Source: a virus. Taken from it: DNA of 49,521 nt. Shown here piece after piece: positions 9,601-16,370 of the stretch. The DNA lies in the IMG/VR virus record IMGVR_UViG_3300044796_000384, positions 1 to 49,521 of that record; one strand, given 5' to 3'. Position 1 is the stretch's first letter; every line of letters starts with the position of its first letter. The notes under the pieces were generated by a model, which was not told the DNA's origin, searched no databases, and saw nothing but the letters and a program-made list of their open reading frames with translations. Position numbers and translations under genes: made by a program.

Positions 9601-10269
9601 GATTTAATCAGCACATATCCGGGATTTTTCGATAATAAAGCAATCAATTTTGCTAAATTAGCGCAATTTTATCCAAAAGATGAGCCGGAAGAAGAAAGCA
9701 ATCCCTCAAAACGAGGCAGACCAAAGAAGGCAAAAAGACAAGAGTCTCAATCAATTTCCAGCTCTGTTGGAGTTGTAGAGGGCGTTGTAAAAGATTTTTT
9801 TGAGTTTAGAGTTAAAAAAGAAGATAGTAAGATTTTTGGACAAACAATGGGAAAGTTATCTCTTGAAGATACTTTTGGCAATTCTGTTTCTGTTACTATT
9901 TTCCCAGAAAAATTAAAAGACTTGCATAGCAGATTAAAACAGCTTGGCGGAAGTAAAATGAAGCTTGCTCCAGGCATAGCTTTGCATATAGCAGCATCAG
10001 CAAATTGGTATGAGGGAGAGATTTCATTATTATATGATGAGCTAAAAAAATGCACAGGACAGCCAGCTATGCCGGCCGATCTTTCAGCAAAGAAGATTTC
10101 TATGAGGATTTCCGGATCAAAGAAAAAAATTGATGATATATTAAAACAAGAAGAGGAAGACATTGACGAATTTGTTGAAGAGTTTGAGGACGAATTAGCA
10201 GAAGAAGGGCTTTCTGAGCTTGACGAAGACGGAAATGATCAATCAAATATACCTGACGCATTCGTTTAA
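6637..10269 (+). CDS. dnaE: DNA polymerase III alpha subunit (family C)
   Basis: A 1210-residue family C replicative polymerase, about the length of bacterial DnaE. Residues 1-200 are the PHP domain, starting with the metal-type pattern LHNHTTYS and then AVCDHSTLSG. The palm has GPGRGSCGSSL (about residues 397-407) and PDIDVDI at 438-444. The catalytic aspartates correspond to D441, D443 and, in LVKMDTLGLETLD, D596, so all three are kept. The fingers contain NKSHAITYSFISYHTAYLKA. A helix-hairpin-helix region (FTSFEDFLSKVDGRKV) and an OB-fold region (about 1010-1120) follow. The C-terminus is strongly acidic. It would copy the phage genome in place of the family A or B enzymes most phages encode. 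Proofreading may reside in the PHP domain, since no separate exonuclease gene was seen in the window. Confidence 0.95.
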   Translation: MQDFCSLHNHTTYSLMSSLIKPSELFIKAKELEQTSIAVCDHSTLSGAWDCYKYSTEAGVKLIIGCEFNFVEDLSASSEDVRLRHIILLAKNHQGYKNLLALLKKANDNNIIAFKKVFPRIDWKLLEQYQEGLICTTACCSGILGQLINTKKIDQAKIAAKRLKDIFGDDLALEIEPNAVKRIANAYNDYCDQSLTNHQLIKLGEELDIKVIAATNAHYMNKEDYEAQDVLLAIGAGQPVRSGARLKYNNDFYVKSRQEVRDFFARLYKEKADQWCDNTLYFADKCDSPDWIDPKYSNPSGKELPEFPVKDQPDFNQFQNWLLDQPEKIKTSDIDVAYLRFWCENGFSKKVPLDKKEKYRERLEKELDTLQYQGFCSYILIVADYIDYCKKNHIPVGPGRGSCGSSLVGYLTDIHTADPIKYDLIFERFINKERKSYPDIDVDIATSGREHLQEYIRQKYGEDKVAHVSNVNTMTAKVYARDLARAYEFGGDRKSAVAIGTILADSIPDEIKTIENALEEAPLFAAFADKPAYAPLKKYAKHLSGKAKAWSTHAGGIVISKRPLQEFIPLRRDKDGNVAIEYEKERAEANGLVKMDTLGLETLDIIDTSYKLIKLNGKTPPPEVLNYDDCDKDTYDLISKGDTFGVFQFGESRGTVELCKQILPNCMEDLAVITALARPGVPKEFKQQFIEAKCSGEQVELLHPSLKRSLAGTYGIPVFDECMLTLGADVAGWDLNESDRLRKFIKDKGKHPEKDEKLKKDFIASTIENGITPRMANRLWEELFVNFSAYLFNKSHAITYSFISYHTAYLKAHFPLEFLTANLRSEVHSNTKKAAGNIIKFKTEIRKSKVKIIPPDINKSEMSYTIIDNNTLLTGLDSLKFIGNKAIPEILEKRPFTSFEDFLSKVDGRKVTSKSVQALAASGCLDSFGMTRKAMYLYASDYKKKLQVFLKRNKDKTFNYLWSDDIKEWTMPERYAMEIFFIGEGLSGDLISTYPGFFDNKAINFAKLAQFYPKDEPEEESNPSKRGRPKKAKRQESQSISSSVGVVEGVVKDFFEFRVKKEDSKIFGQTMGKLSLEDTFGNSVSVTIFPEKLKDLHSRLKQLGGSKMKLAPGIALHIAASANWYEGEISLLYDELKKCTGQPAMPADLSAKKISMRISGSKKKIDDILKQEEEDIDEFVEEFEDELAEEGLSELDEDGNDQSNIPDAFV

Positions 10270-10305
10270 TGCTAATATTTGTGTATTATTTTGAGTAAGG
10301 AAATT

Positions 10306-11115
10306 ATGAAATGTATTTCGTGTACGGCAGATATACCTCCGCAATGGGTAAATGCAATTGAACGTAATGAGTGCCCGGGGTGTGGTTCCAAAATTATGGA
10401 TGATGCATCGCAGGATTTATTGCATGAATTAAAGGAAGCAATGGCTAAAATGCCAAATGATCCTGCCGGACTTGCCGGCTGGCTTCTATCAAATTATTCT
10501 TTAAGAAAAGTTGGCACGGCTGAACCAACTCAATTTCATAGAAAACCTGTCTTAAATCAAGATGCTAAAAGACAAAGCGCTCCAAATGACGGACTTAAAG
10601 TAGCAAAGAACTCGGTTCAAGATTTCTTAAAACGTAAAAATCCTGGGATAGCCAAATCTGTTGAAGCACAAAAAGATTTCGCCGGAATTGTAAATCAAAT
10701 AAATAATGGTAGTATTCCTGATCCATATGGCAACGGTGTTGATTTGGAAACCGAGATAGATTATGAAAGTAAATCATTAAATGGCGAGATTGTTGCTGAA
10801 GGCGAATCTCAATATGGAAGCGATATTGACCCTTATGAAGAGGCTGAATATAATCGTAATAACTTCCGCAGTAAAGCGCAAGATTTAGCCAGGCACTCAT
10901 TGGTAATGCCGGGCAATGAAAGACCATTAAGCCCTCAAGAAACCGCCGCAATGTTTGAGATAGTATCTGGGCAATCAAATGGAATAGATCCTGGTGATAA
11001 TTTGCCACCAGCTTTACAAGTTGCCCGTATGGAACGATTAAGAAAACAACGAGCTATTTCTGAAGGTGGAACCGATGATTTTGGTCAAGGTTTAGGGTCA
11101 TTTCGCCGTCATTGA
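10306..11115 (+). CDS. Zinc-ribbon protein of unknown function
   Basis: A 269-residue protein opening with a CxxC...CxxC zinc ribbon: CISC at residues 3-6 and CPGCG about 20 residues later. A helical segment follows (DLLHELKEAMAKMPNDPAG), then a long polar, probably disordered region and a basic Arg-rich tail. The frame extends to a TTG at 10279, but the ATG at 10306 has TAAGGA just upstream. It lies between the polymerase and the recombination genes. A DNA- or protein-binding accessory role in replication is possible. I know no named family for it. Confidence 0.6.
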   Translation: MKCISCTADIPPQWVNAIERNECPGCGSKIMDDASQDLLHELKEAMAKMPNDPAGLAGWLLSNYSLRKVGTAEPTQFHRKPVLNQDAKRQSAPNDGLKVAKNSVQDFLKRKNPGIAKSVEAQKDFAGIVNQINNGSIPDPYGNGVDLETEIDYESKSLNGEIVAEGESQYGSDIDPYEEAEYNRNNFRSKAQDLARHSLVMPGNERPLSPQETAAMFEIVSGQSNGIDPGDNLPPALQVARMERLRKQRAISEGGTDDFGQGLGSFRRH

Positions 11116-11134
11116 TCGAAATTAGAAAGCACCT

Positions 11135-11497
11135 ATGACATTAAGAATTATCGACAATCAACGTATTGAATTGACTGATTCGGAGTTTCAGCTGTATCAA
11201 GAGATATGTAAATCTTATGATACGCCTAAAATGAAAGGCGCAGACCTATTTAAGGATCTGTTTCAAACAGATCAAAAGGGCTTTATTATATTTTTACGGC
11301 CACCGAATAAAACATATACCAGCATGGAAGCGTATCTTTTTATTGTAAATATTATGATTCATCAAAATCTTGGTCACGCTTGTAATGTTTCAAGCGCAGC
11401 TTCCAAATTATGTTTAGAAGCAACAAAAGAAGCCAAAGATGTTATTGCAGAAGCGAGACAAATTATTGATGATATGAAGAAAAGTCGAGAGCTATAA
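11135..11497 (+). CDS. Hypothetical protein upstream of the UvsY-like gene
   Basis: A 120-residue protein without a recognised domain. The N-terminal half is mixed alpha/beta (TLRIIDNQRIELTDSEF; a GFIIFLRPP strand) and the C-terminal 40 residues form a helix rich in Ala, Glu and Lys with heptad spacing (AKDVIAEARQIIDDMKKS), probably a coiled coil. It is followed by a 13-bp hairpin that covers the ribosome site of the next gene, so translation of the two may be linked. Its position in front of the uvsY-like and uvsX-like genes suggests a recombination or replication accessory function. Confidence 0.55.
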   Translation: MTLRIIDNQRIELTDSEFQLYQEICKSYDTPKMKGADLFKDLFQTDQKGFIIFLRPPNKTYTSMEAYLFIVNIMIHQNLGHACNVSSAASKLCLEATKEAKDVIAEARQIIDDMKKSREL

Positions 11498-11505
11498 GAT
11501 GACGA

Positions 11506-11537
11506 TCTCTATTATTTGTAACCCCAAATAATGGAGA
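11506..11537 (+). promoter_or_regulatory. RNA hairpin sequestering the UvsY-like ribosome site
   Basis: Bases 11506-11518 pair with 11525-11537 over 13 positions (one G-U), with the six-base loop TAACCC. The 3' arm contains the GGAG at 11533-11536 and the alternative ATG at 11531, leaving the GTG at 11543 just outside. There is no T-run after it, so it is not an intrinsic terminator. It could hold translation down until the upstream ribosome melts it. The hairpin is seen; the regulation is inferred. Confidence 0.5.
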
Positions 11538-11542
11538 CGCTT

Positions 11543-12040
11543 GTGGCAAAAGAAGACGAATGGTCGGAAATTATACCGGAAGAAAATCAACACCTGCAAG
11601 AAGAGTCTGCTGAAAGTGCAGATTTATTATCAAAAGGTGCTCTGATAGAGAAAACGGCAGCGCTCATTCAAGACGCTATGAATGATGTATATAGCGGCGC
11701 TTTTGATTCGTCAAAAGCGGATGGAATAGCAGCTCTGACATTATCTTGTCAGATGGATTTGGCACATTTTTTGCCTGATGCCGAATGGCGAGCAAAACAA
11801 GCCAAGCATGAAGCTAAGCAAGTTGCAGCCGAAGCGCACGCAAGGTATAGATCTTTACCGGCAGAGAAAAAGATTACTGATGCAATTTTAACTCAACTTG
11901 TAGTTAAAGATTCTGATGTAAAAGCGGCCGAGGCGAAACAGATTCTATTCGAAAGAGATTATAGTAAATATCAACATTATTTTGATATTTTAACAAACGC
12001 TCATATTTTCTTTCGTGGATTCAGAAAGAATAATTTCTGA
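11543..12040 (+). CDS. UvsY-like recombination mediator (candidate)
   Basis: A protein of about 165 residues. The GTG at 11543 is chosen because GGAG lies six bases upstream; an in-frame ATG at 11531 would add four residues but has no ribosome site. The N-terminus is acidic. From about residue 75 the layout resembles T4 UvsY: a helix rich in Ala and Lys ending in ARYRS, a central segment ITDAILTQLVVKDSDV, then a final helix with the pattern YxxYFDILTNAHIFFRGF. In T4, UvsY loads UvsX onto gp32-coated ssDNA. Here the next functional gene is a UvsX/RecA homologue and a gp32-like gene follows soon after, which supports the call. Sequence similarity is weak, so the name rests on shape and context. 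Two TGA codons in a row end it. Confidence 0.5.
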   Translation: MAKEDEWSEIIPEENQHLQEESAESADLLSKGALIEKTAALIQDAMNDVYSGAFDSSKADGIAALTLSCQMDLAHFLPDAEWRAKQAKHEAKQVAAEAHARYRSLPAEKKITDAILTQLVVKDSDVKAAEAKQILFERDYSKYQHYFDILTNAHIFFRGFRKNNF

Positions 12041-12136
12041 TGAAAATACCCAAAAGAGCGAGAAATTAAAGCGCTCGAAAAGAAGCTTTCGCAGTTAAAG
12101 AAAATTAAGGATGTAAATGACGAAATTAGAGAATAA
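12040..12136 (+). pseudogene. Tiny frameshifted ORF with coiled-coil reading
   Basis: An ATG at 12040 overlaps the UvsY-like stop (TGATG) but stops after nine codons. A +1 shift at CCCAAAAG (12049-12056) continues into a Lys/Leu-rich helical reading, PKEREIKALEKKLSQLKKIK and on to TAA at 12134-12136, overlapping the uvsX-like start in another frame. Removing one A from the AAAA run restores a single frame of about 31 codons. It may be a decayed small gene, a sequencing indel, or a +1 frameshift site. The only ATG in front of it is in the wrong frame. Confidence 0.35.
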
Positions 12137-13109
12137 AACAGAAGCAAAAACACAACCGAAGACGGCAATCTCTGGCGGAATTGATTTGGATAAGATATTA
12201 AATAGCGCGAAGGAAGCTTTTTCTAAAAATGAAAAAGGGCTTGCAATGCAAATGAGCACAGGATCTCACATTACAAAGCCAGTATTAGATTCTGATTATG
12301 TTTTATATCCCGGAGAACACTGGAAACAGCTTACTGGAATAAAAGGATTACCTTTTGGAAAGATAACTGAAATTGCTGGTAAACCCGATTCAGGCAAGAG
12401 TAGTCACGCTATGGCTTTTATGAAAGAGGCTCAAGATCGAGGGTATGTTGTAATTCTTTGGGACGCTGAAAATAAGTTTAGCCCGGACAGATTTAATAAC
12501 TATTTTAAGGGAAATAGTGACGCCTTGCTTATTACGACATCAAAAGTAATACTTGAAGGTGCTGACCAAGTGGCAGCGATGATTAAAGGAACGTTTAAGA
12601 ATTATCCCGATGCAAAGATTCTTGTTTCATGGGACAGTGTTGCTGGATCTTTATCCTCTAGTGAGAATATTAAAAATCTACGCGAAAGTAGACAGATGGC
12701 GCAAAGCGCAAAAGAGATCGGAATGGCTTTACATAATTTTGTCCATTTGATGGAAGAGTTTAAGAATAGAGAAACTAATGAAGAAAAAATAGCTTTTCTT
12801 TTAATAAACCAAGTGTATGCAAATGTTGGCAGTGTAGGTTATAAAGAAGCCGGCGGCTCAAAACTTGAATATTATTCAAGTCTTATTCTTCAATTGACTC
12901 GCAAGGGAGATTTGCTTTTTACACGTGAAGGGCAAAAGCGTAAAAAAGGCATACTAACAAGAGCTAAAGTTCGCAAAAATCATCTTTTTGATGGAGAAGA
13001 TTGTATTTCAGAATTAGATTTAGAGGTTACGGCCGGTGGCATTAAATCAGCCTCAAAAAAATTAAAAGAGGCTGATGGAGCATGGGAAGAAGAAGACAGT
13101 GACGAATAG
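12117..13109 (+). CDS. UvsX/RecA-like recombinase
   Basis: A 330-residue RecA-fold strand-exchange ATPase, shorter than T4 UvsX (391) and E. coli RecA (353). The Walker A motif GKPDSGKSS occupies about residues 88-96 after the strand KITEIA. WDAENKF matches the RecA segment after helix 1, and the Walker B strand KILVSWDSVAG follows. A loop rich in Asn, Arg and Ser, then LLINQVYANVG (the QxN region) and GGSKLEYYSSLILQLTR complete the core. The C-terminal tail is acidic (EEEDSDE). It would form filaments on ssDNA for recombination-dependent replication and repair, with the UvsY-like and gp32-like proteins nearby. TAAGG lies six bases before the ATG. Confidence 0.9.
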   Translation: MTKLENKTEAKTQPKTAISGGIDLDKILNSAKEAFSKNEKGLAMQMSTGSHITKPVLDSDYVLYPGEHWKQLTGIKGLPFGKITEIAGKPDSGKSSHAMAFMKEAQDRGYVVILWDAENKFSPDRFNNYFKGNSDALLITTSKVILEGADQVAAMIKGTFKNYPDAKILVSWDSVAGSLSSSENIKNLRESRQMAQSAKEIGMALHNFVHLMEEFKNRETNEEKIAFLLINQVYANVGSVGYKEAGGSKLEYYSSLILQLTRKGDLLFTREGQKRKKGILTRAKVRKNHLFDGEDCISELDLEVTAGGIKSASKKLKEADGAWEEEDSDE

Positions 13110-13243
13110 CCGCTGAGTGTTAAATACGATACAAGCGCTGAAACAATAAAAAGAATAATCAATCACAGGTCGCTGTATAAAACATAAAACTTTTTTCTTC
13201 GAGAGCGCAAGAAACGTTGTCTTAAATGACAAAGGAAAGGCAA

Positions 13244-13597
13244 ATGGTAAATAAAACAATCGATTTCTCTGACGGGCCGCAAGAGGCGAAAGCGTTGGAA
13301 AAAGTCAATAAAATAATAGGATCTTCTACTAATAAGTTGCTATATATTGTAGTAACAGAAGATATCTCTTATGACGCAGGATTTAGATATTTTGCAACAA
13401 GCAAAATTGATAAAGTTCAGACCTGTTTAGACATAATAGGATATGAAATAACAAACGCGCAAAGCAGTATATTAAAAACGTGGGACGATGCGTTAGAATT
13501 AGCCGTACAGGAAAATATAGATCATATAAGTATCTCATTCCCGTGGCATAGAATCATTAGCATCAAAAACGTTTCATATAAAGGTAAAAGCGCATAA
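13244..13597 (+). CDS. Hypothetical protein between recombinase and SSB genes
   Basis: A 117-residue protein of unknown function. The ATG at 13244 has AAGGAAAGG directly in front of it; an in-frame ATG at 13226 has no such site. The sequence is alpha/beta (KLLYIVVTED, FRYFATSKIDKVQTCLDIIGY, HISISFPWHRIISI), so it looks like a small globular domain. It lies between the uvsX-like gene and the ssDNA-binding gene and abuts the latter. The 134 bases before it hold only AT-rich sequence with no clear hairpin. Confidence 0.5.
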   Translation: MVNKTIDFSDGPQEAKALEKVNKIIGSSTNKLLYIVVTEDISYDAGFRYFATSKIDKVQTCLDIIGYEITNAQSSILKTWDDALELAVQENIDHISISFPWHRIISIKNVSYKGKSA

Positions 13598-13612
13598 ATG
13601 GAGAATAAATAT

Positions 13613-14323
13613 ATGGGTACAAATAGCGTAATTTATGGATGCACTGATTGGGATGCGGTCGAGATTAGAAACAGCGGGGCCGCGCAAAAAGGTGAAAATA
13701 ACTGGATGCGGCTTGAAAGCGGAAACAACGTCATTCGTTGCGTAACCAAACCTCATCAATATCTTGTCCACGCCTTCAAGGAGGAAGGTGAAGTTGGATA
13801 TGGAGTAAAGATTTATTGCAGCTCTGCGCATAAATCCTGTCCGTTATGTGAAGAGGGGAATAGACCAAAACAGCGTTGGCTGGTTGGCGTGATTGATCGT
13901 AAAACACAATCACCTAAGATTCTTGATATAAGCGTATCAGTTTTTAAGACTGTTCAAGAGTTATCTCGCGATGATTCTTACGGAAATCCTGAAAAATATG
14001 ATATAAACATAAAGGTTGATAAGCACGGCGGCGCCACCGGATATTACACGGTAATGCCAAAGCCACCAACCCCAATGTCAGCTAATGATCTTGAAATTAA
14101 AAGCTCTTTTAATACCGACGATCTTCTGAAAAAGTGCACACCACCAACTCCTGAAAGAGTTGCTGAAAAATTGAAGTTTGAGCGCGCTAAGCAAAACGGT
14201 GGTTCGCCAGTCGCTAAGGCTGCAAAAACATCGCAAAAAGCGAAACCTGCTCAAACACCTGTTGCTGAGATGCACGATTCATCATCTGATGATGAGTATG
14301 TATTTCAACCAGTCGATGATTGA
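13613..14323 (+). CDS. gp32-like single-stranded DNA-binding protein
   Basis: About 236 residues, built like T4 gp32. There is an N-terminal region with aromatic and basic residues (NNWMRLESGNNVIRCVTKPH), a Cys/His zinc site (H residues near 50-55, then CSSAHKSCPLC), an OB-type strand run (KQRWLVGVIDR, KILDISVSVF), a proline-rich linker, an Ala/Lys-rich disordered stretch and an acidic C-terminal tip ending in PVDD, the usual protein-docking tail of SSBs. It would coat ssDNA and recruit UvsX, UvsY and replication proteins. The ATG at 13613 is preferred because GGAG is nine bases upstream; the ATG at 13598 would add five residues. A strong terminator follows. Confidence 0.75.
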   Translation: MGTNSVIYGCTDWDAVEIRNSGAAQKGENNWMRLESGNNVIRCVTKPHQYLVHAFKEEGEVGYGVKIYCSSAHKSCPLCEEGNRPKQRWLVGVIDRKTQSPKILDISVSVFKTVQELSRDDSYGNPEKYDINIKVDKHGGATGYYTVMPKPPTPMSANDLEIKSSFNTDDLLKKCTPPTPERVAEKLKFERAKQNGGSPVAKAAKTSQKAKPAQTPVAEMHDSSSDDEYVFQPVDD

Positions 14324-14350
14324 TATTATCATATAGCATATTGATATTAT

Positions 14351-14380
14351 GGCCGGCAGACATCTGCCGGCCTTTGTTTT
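14351..14380 (+). terminator. Intrinsic terminator after the SSB gene
   Basis: GGCCGGCAG pairs with CTGCCGGCC (nine GC-rich pairs) around the loop ACAT, followed by TTTGTTTT. It sits 27 bases after the SSB stop and just before the AT-rich box of the RuvC gene, closing the replication transcript. Confidence 0.85.
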
Positions 14381-14383
14381 GAT

Positions 14384-14394
14384 ATATACATATG
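14384..14394 (+). promoter_or_regulatory. ATATACATATG box before the RuvC gene
   Basis: An 11-base AT-rich box, identical to 2324-2334, ending one base before the ATG at 14396. It lies immediately after a terminator, where a new transcript must start if the RuvC-DnaJ-primase cluster has its own promoter. There is no Shine-Dalgarno site. The repeat is seen; promoter function is inferred. Confidence 0.4.
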
Positions 14395-14395
14395 C

Positions 14396-15022
14396 ATGGC
14401 AAAAAAGATAATGGGATTCGATATATCAAGCTCAACCGTTGGTGTATCAATATTGACCGTCAAAAGTGATGGTTGCGTCGAAATGACACACGCAGAATAT
14501 TTTAAGCCACCAAAAAAAGGTCATATTTTTGACAGATTATCAAAATTAAAAACATATGTAAAAAATATGCTTGACAAATGGAATCCTGATGAAATTGCCA
14601 TAGAAGATATTTTGATGGGTATGAGTGGACATATGACAACAATAAATACTATTGCCATATTAGCCATATTTAACAGGACTGTTGGATTGACGATATATGA
14701 ACATTGCGGTAAGGTTCCGCGCCATTACGGCCCAATGGAAATAAGAAGAGCGTTAGCGATAGATGATATTATTCCAGCAAAAGAGGATGTTCCAAGTTTT
14801 CTTGAAAAATGGTTAAAAATATCTTTTCCGTGGATTAAAAGTAAAAGAACAAATAAGCCTATTATCGAAAATTATGACGTAGCAGACGGAATTGCGTGCG
14901 CCTTATGTCATATTTTAATTGGCAGCGGCAGAGACGTTTTCCCGCCAAAAAAGATAAAAAAGAAGAAAAATATCGAGAAAAAGAACCGAAAGGTCTCCAA
15001 AAAAAGAGGCAAAAAATCATGA
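14396..15022 (+). CDS. RuvC-like Holliday junction resolvase
   Basis: A 208-residue RNase H-fold endonuclease of the RuvC family. The first acidic residue is D9 in MGFDISSSTVGVS, the second is E70 in IAIEDI, and the C-terminal pair is D161 and D164 in DVADGIACAL. All four catalytic acids are in the expected order and spacing. The final 25 residues are a Lys/Arg-rich tail that may hold DNA. It should cut four-way junctions made by UvsX-driven recombination and may resolve branches before packaging. The last bases overlap the dnaJ start (ATGA). Confidence 0.85.
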   Translation: MAKKIMGFDISSSTVGVSILTVKSDGCVEMTHAEYFKPPKKGHIFDRLSKLKTYVKNMLDKWNPDEIAIEDILMGMSGHMTTINTIAILAIFNRTVGLTIYEHCGKVPRHYGPMEIRRALAIDDIIPAKEDVPSFLEKWLKISFPWIKSKRTNKPIIENYDVADGIACALCHILIGSGRDVFPPKKIKKKKNIEKKNRKVSKKRGKKS

Positions 15023-16029
15023 ACGTGAGCGAAGCTTTCCGAAAGCTGGAATTAGATCAAAATGCTAATCCAAGCGAAGATGATATTAAAAAACAATTTC
15101 GCAAATTGGCGGCTCTTTACCATCCGGATAAAAATAAAGACCCCGGCGCAGAACAAAAGTCAAAAGAAATATCTGAGGCGTATAATACAATTAAAAACGC
15201 AAAAGATTCGCAAGGTAATTACGTATCAGCATCGTCTGTAGGTGATGTTCATTTTCAAGGTATGGATGATTTTTTTGAGAACTTTGTTGTCAATTTTAAC
15301 GGCCCATTTAGAAGAGCACAGGATTTTAGAAGAAGCCAGCCCGTAGAATTAAATGTTGTTATTTCTTTTGCTGAATCTGTTCTGGGATGCACCAAGAAAA
15401 TTGATATTGAAAAAGACGCCAGATGTGAAATCTGTTACGGAAAAGGATTTAAGCTTAAAGATAACTGTAAAGTTTGTAATGGCAAAGGGTTCATTATTCA
15501 AGAAGAGCAGTTTGATAAACAAAAATTAAAAGTAAAAACTCAGTGTAATAGTTGTAGCGGGCACGGTAAACACAAAGAAAACTGCTCTGATTGCGCTTCG
15601 TCTGGAGTTAAAAAATCTAAATTGTCATTAGATGTAAAATTACCAGGCGGTATTGTGACCGGGAATAAAATCCGGCTGGCCGGTCAGGGTAATTATATCA
15701 AATTAAATGGAACTGACTTTTATGAAGATGCATTTTTAACAATTAGTGTTATTAAAGAACACAATATGACCTTATTAGGATTAGATGTTATATCTAATAT
15801 TGAGATTACTTTTTTGGACGCATTGAAAGGTGCCATAAAAGATGTTAAAACTGTAAACGGTGATGCGCGTTTAACAATACCCGGTAAATCCAGAGATAAA
15901 GATCGCATAAGTATTTCTGGTGCTGGCGCAAATGGTAAAGGTAATCATATTTTTATATTGGATATTAAGTATCCAAATGATAATACGATAGACAAAATGA
16001 TAGAAATAATGGAAAAGGAATTAGTATGA
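15019..16029 (+). CDS. dnaJ: DnaJ (Hsp40) co-chaperone, zinc-finger type
   Basis: A 336-residue class A-like J protein. The J domain (residues 1-65) has the HPD triplet at 35-37 and the positively charged helix KKQFRKLAALY. The zinc region has four CxxC pairs at C136/C139, C150/C153, C176/C179 and C189/C192; the first three are canonical CxxCxGxG and the last is CSDCASSG, lacking the glycine pattern. A C-terminal substrate-binding domain follows (LSLDVKLPGGIVTGNKIRLAGQG is typical). The Gly/Phe linker is short. It should stimulate the ATPase of host DnaK and deliver substrates. The ATG at 15019 has AGAGG nine bases upstream and overlaps the RuvC stop. Confidence 0.93.
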   Translation: MNVSEAFRKLELDQNANPSEDDIKKQFRKLAALYHPDKNKDPGAEQKSKEISEAYNTIKNAKDSQGNYVSASSVGDVHFQGMDDFFENFVVNFNGPFRRAQDFRRSQPVELNVVISFAESVLGCTKKIDIEKDARCEICYGKGFKLKDNCKVCNGKGFIIQEEQFDKQKLKVKTQCNSCSGHGKHKENCSDCASSGVKKSKLSLDVKLPGGIVTGNKIRLAGQGNYIKLNGTDFYEDAFLTISVIKEHNMTLLGLDVISNIEITFLDALKGAIKDVKTVNGDARLTIPGKSRDKDRISISGAGANGKGNHIFILDIKYPNDNTIDKMIEIMEKELV

Positions 16030-16370
16030 TGCTTATTTATTGTAATAACAAAGGTTGTGGTAAAAGCAGCGAAGCTACGCTTGATGTAGTTTCAGGCGAG
16101 GTTCATTGCGCAGAATGCGGCAAAGTTGTCTCAAATATAACAGAGTTTGCGAAAAAAACAATGAAAACATTGGGGCAAATAAAAAGAGATGATAAAAAAC
16201 AACAAGCATTTTCTGTAAAATGTGACGACTGTCGAAAAGAAAATCCGCCCAAAATAAATGAAAAAAATATAATTGTATGCAGTTCTTGCGGTAATGAACT
16301 AAAAACTCTTCCAAAACCGTTTCAACAAGTAATTCGTAATTTTTTTAGAAGTCAAAAAACAAATCAATAA
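16026..16370 (+). CDS. Double zinc-ribbon protein, possible primase zinc module
   Basis: A 114-residue protein with two zinc ribbons: CNNKGCG with CAEC at the N-terminus, and CDDC with CSSC in the second half, joined by a basic helix (KKTMKTLGQIKRDDKK). It overlaps the dnaJ stop and its own stop overlaps the Toprim gene start (TAATG). Bacterial DnaG carries a zinc ribbon in front of its catalytic core, and the Toprim protein encoded next lacks one, so this gene may supply that part in trans. A transcription-factor-like role is the alternative. Confidence 0.6.
   Translation: MMLIYCNNKGCGKSSEATLDVVSGEVHCAECGKVVSNITEFAKKTMKTLGQIKRDDKKQQAFSVKCDDCRKENPPKINEKNIIVCSSCGNELKTLPKPFQQVIRNFFRSQKTNQ

Noticed and set aside
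12038-12136. Stop readthrough of the UvsY-like gene into the Lys-rich reading
   Set aside because: Two TGA codons stand in tandem (12038-12043), which makes readthrough unlikely. A 1-base shift from the ATG at 12040 explains the reading better.
13110-13243. A terminator at TTTCTTCGAGAGCGCAAGAAA after uvsX
   Set aside because: Only six outer A/T pairs form, the inner bases do not pair, and no T-run follows.
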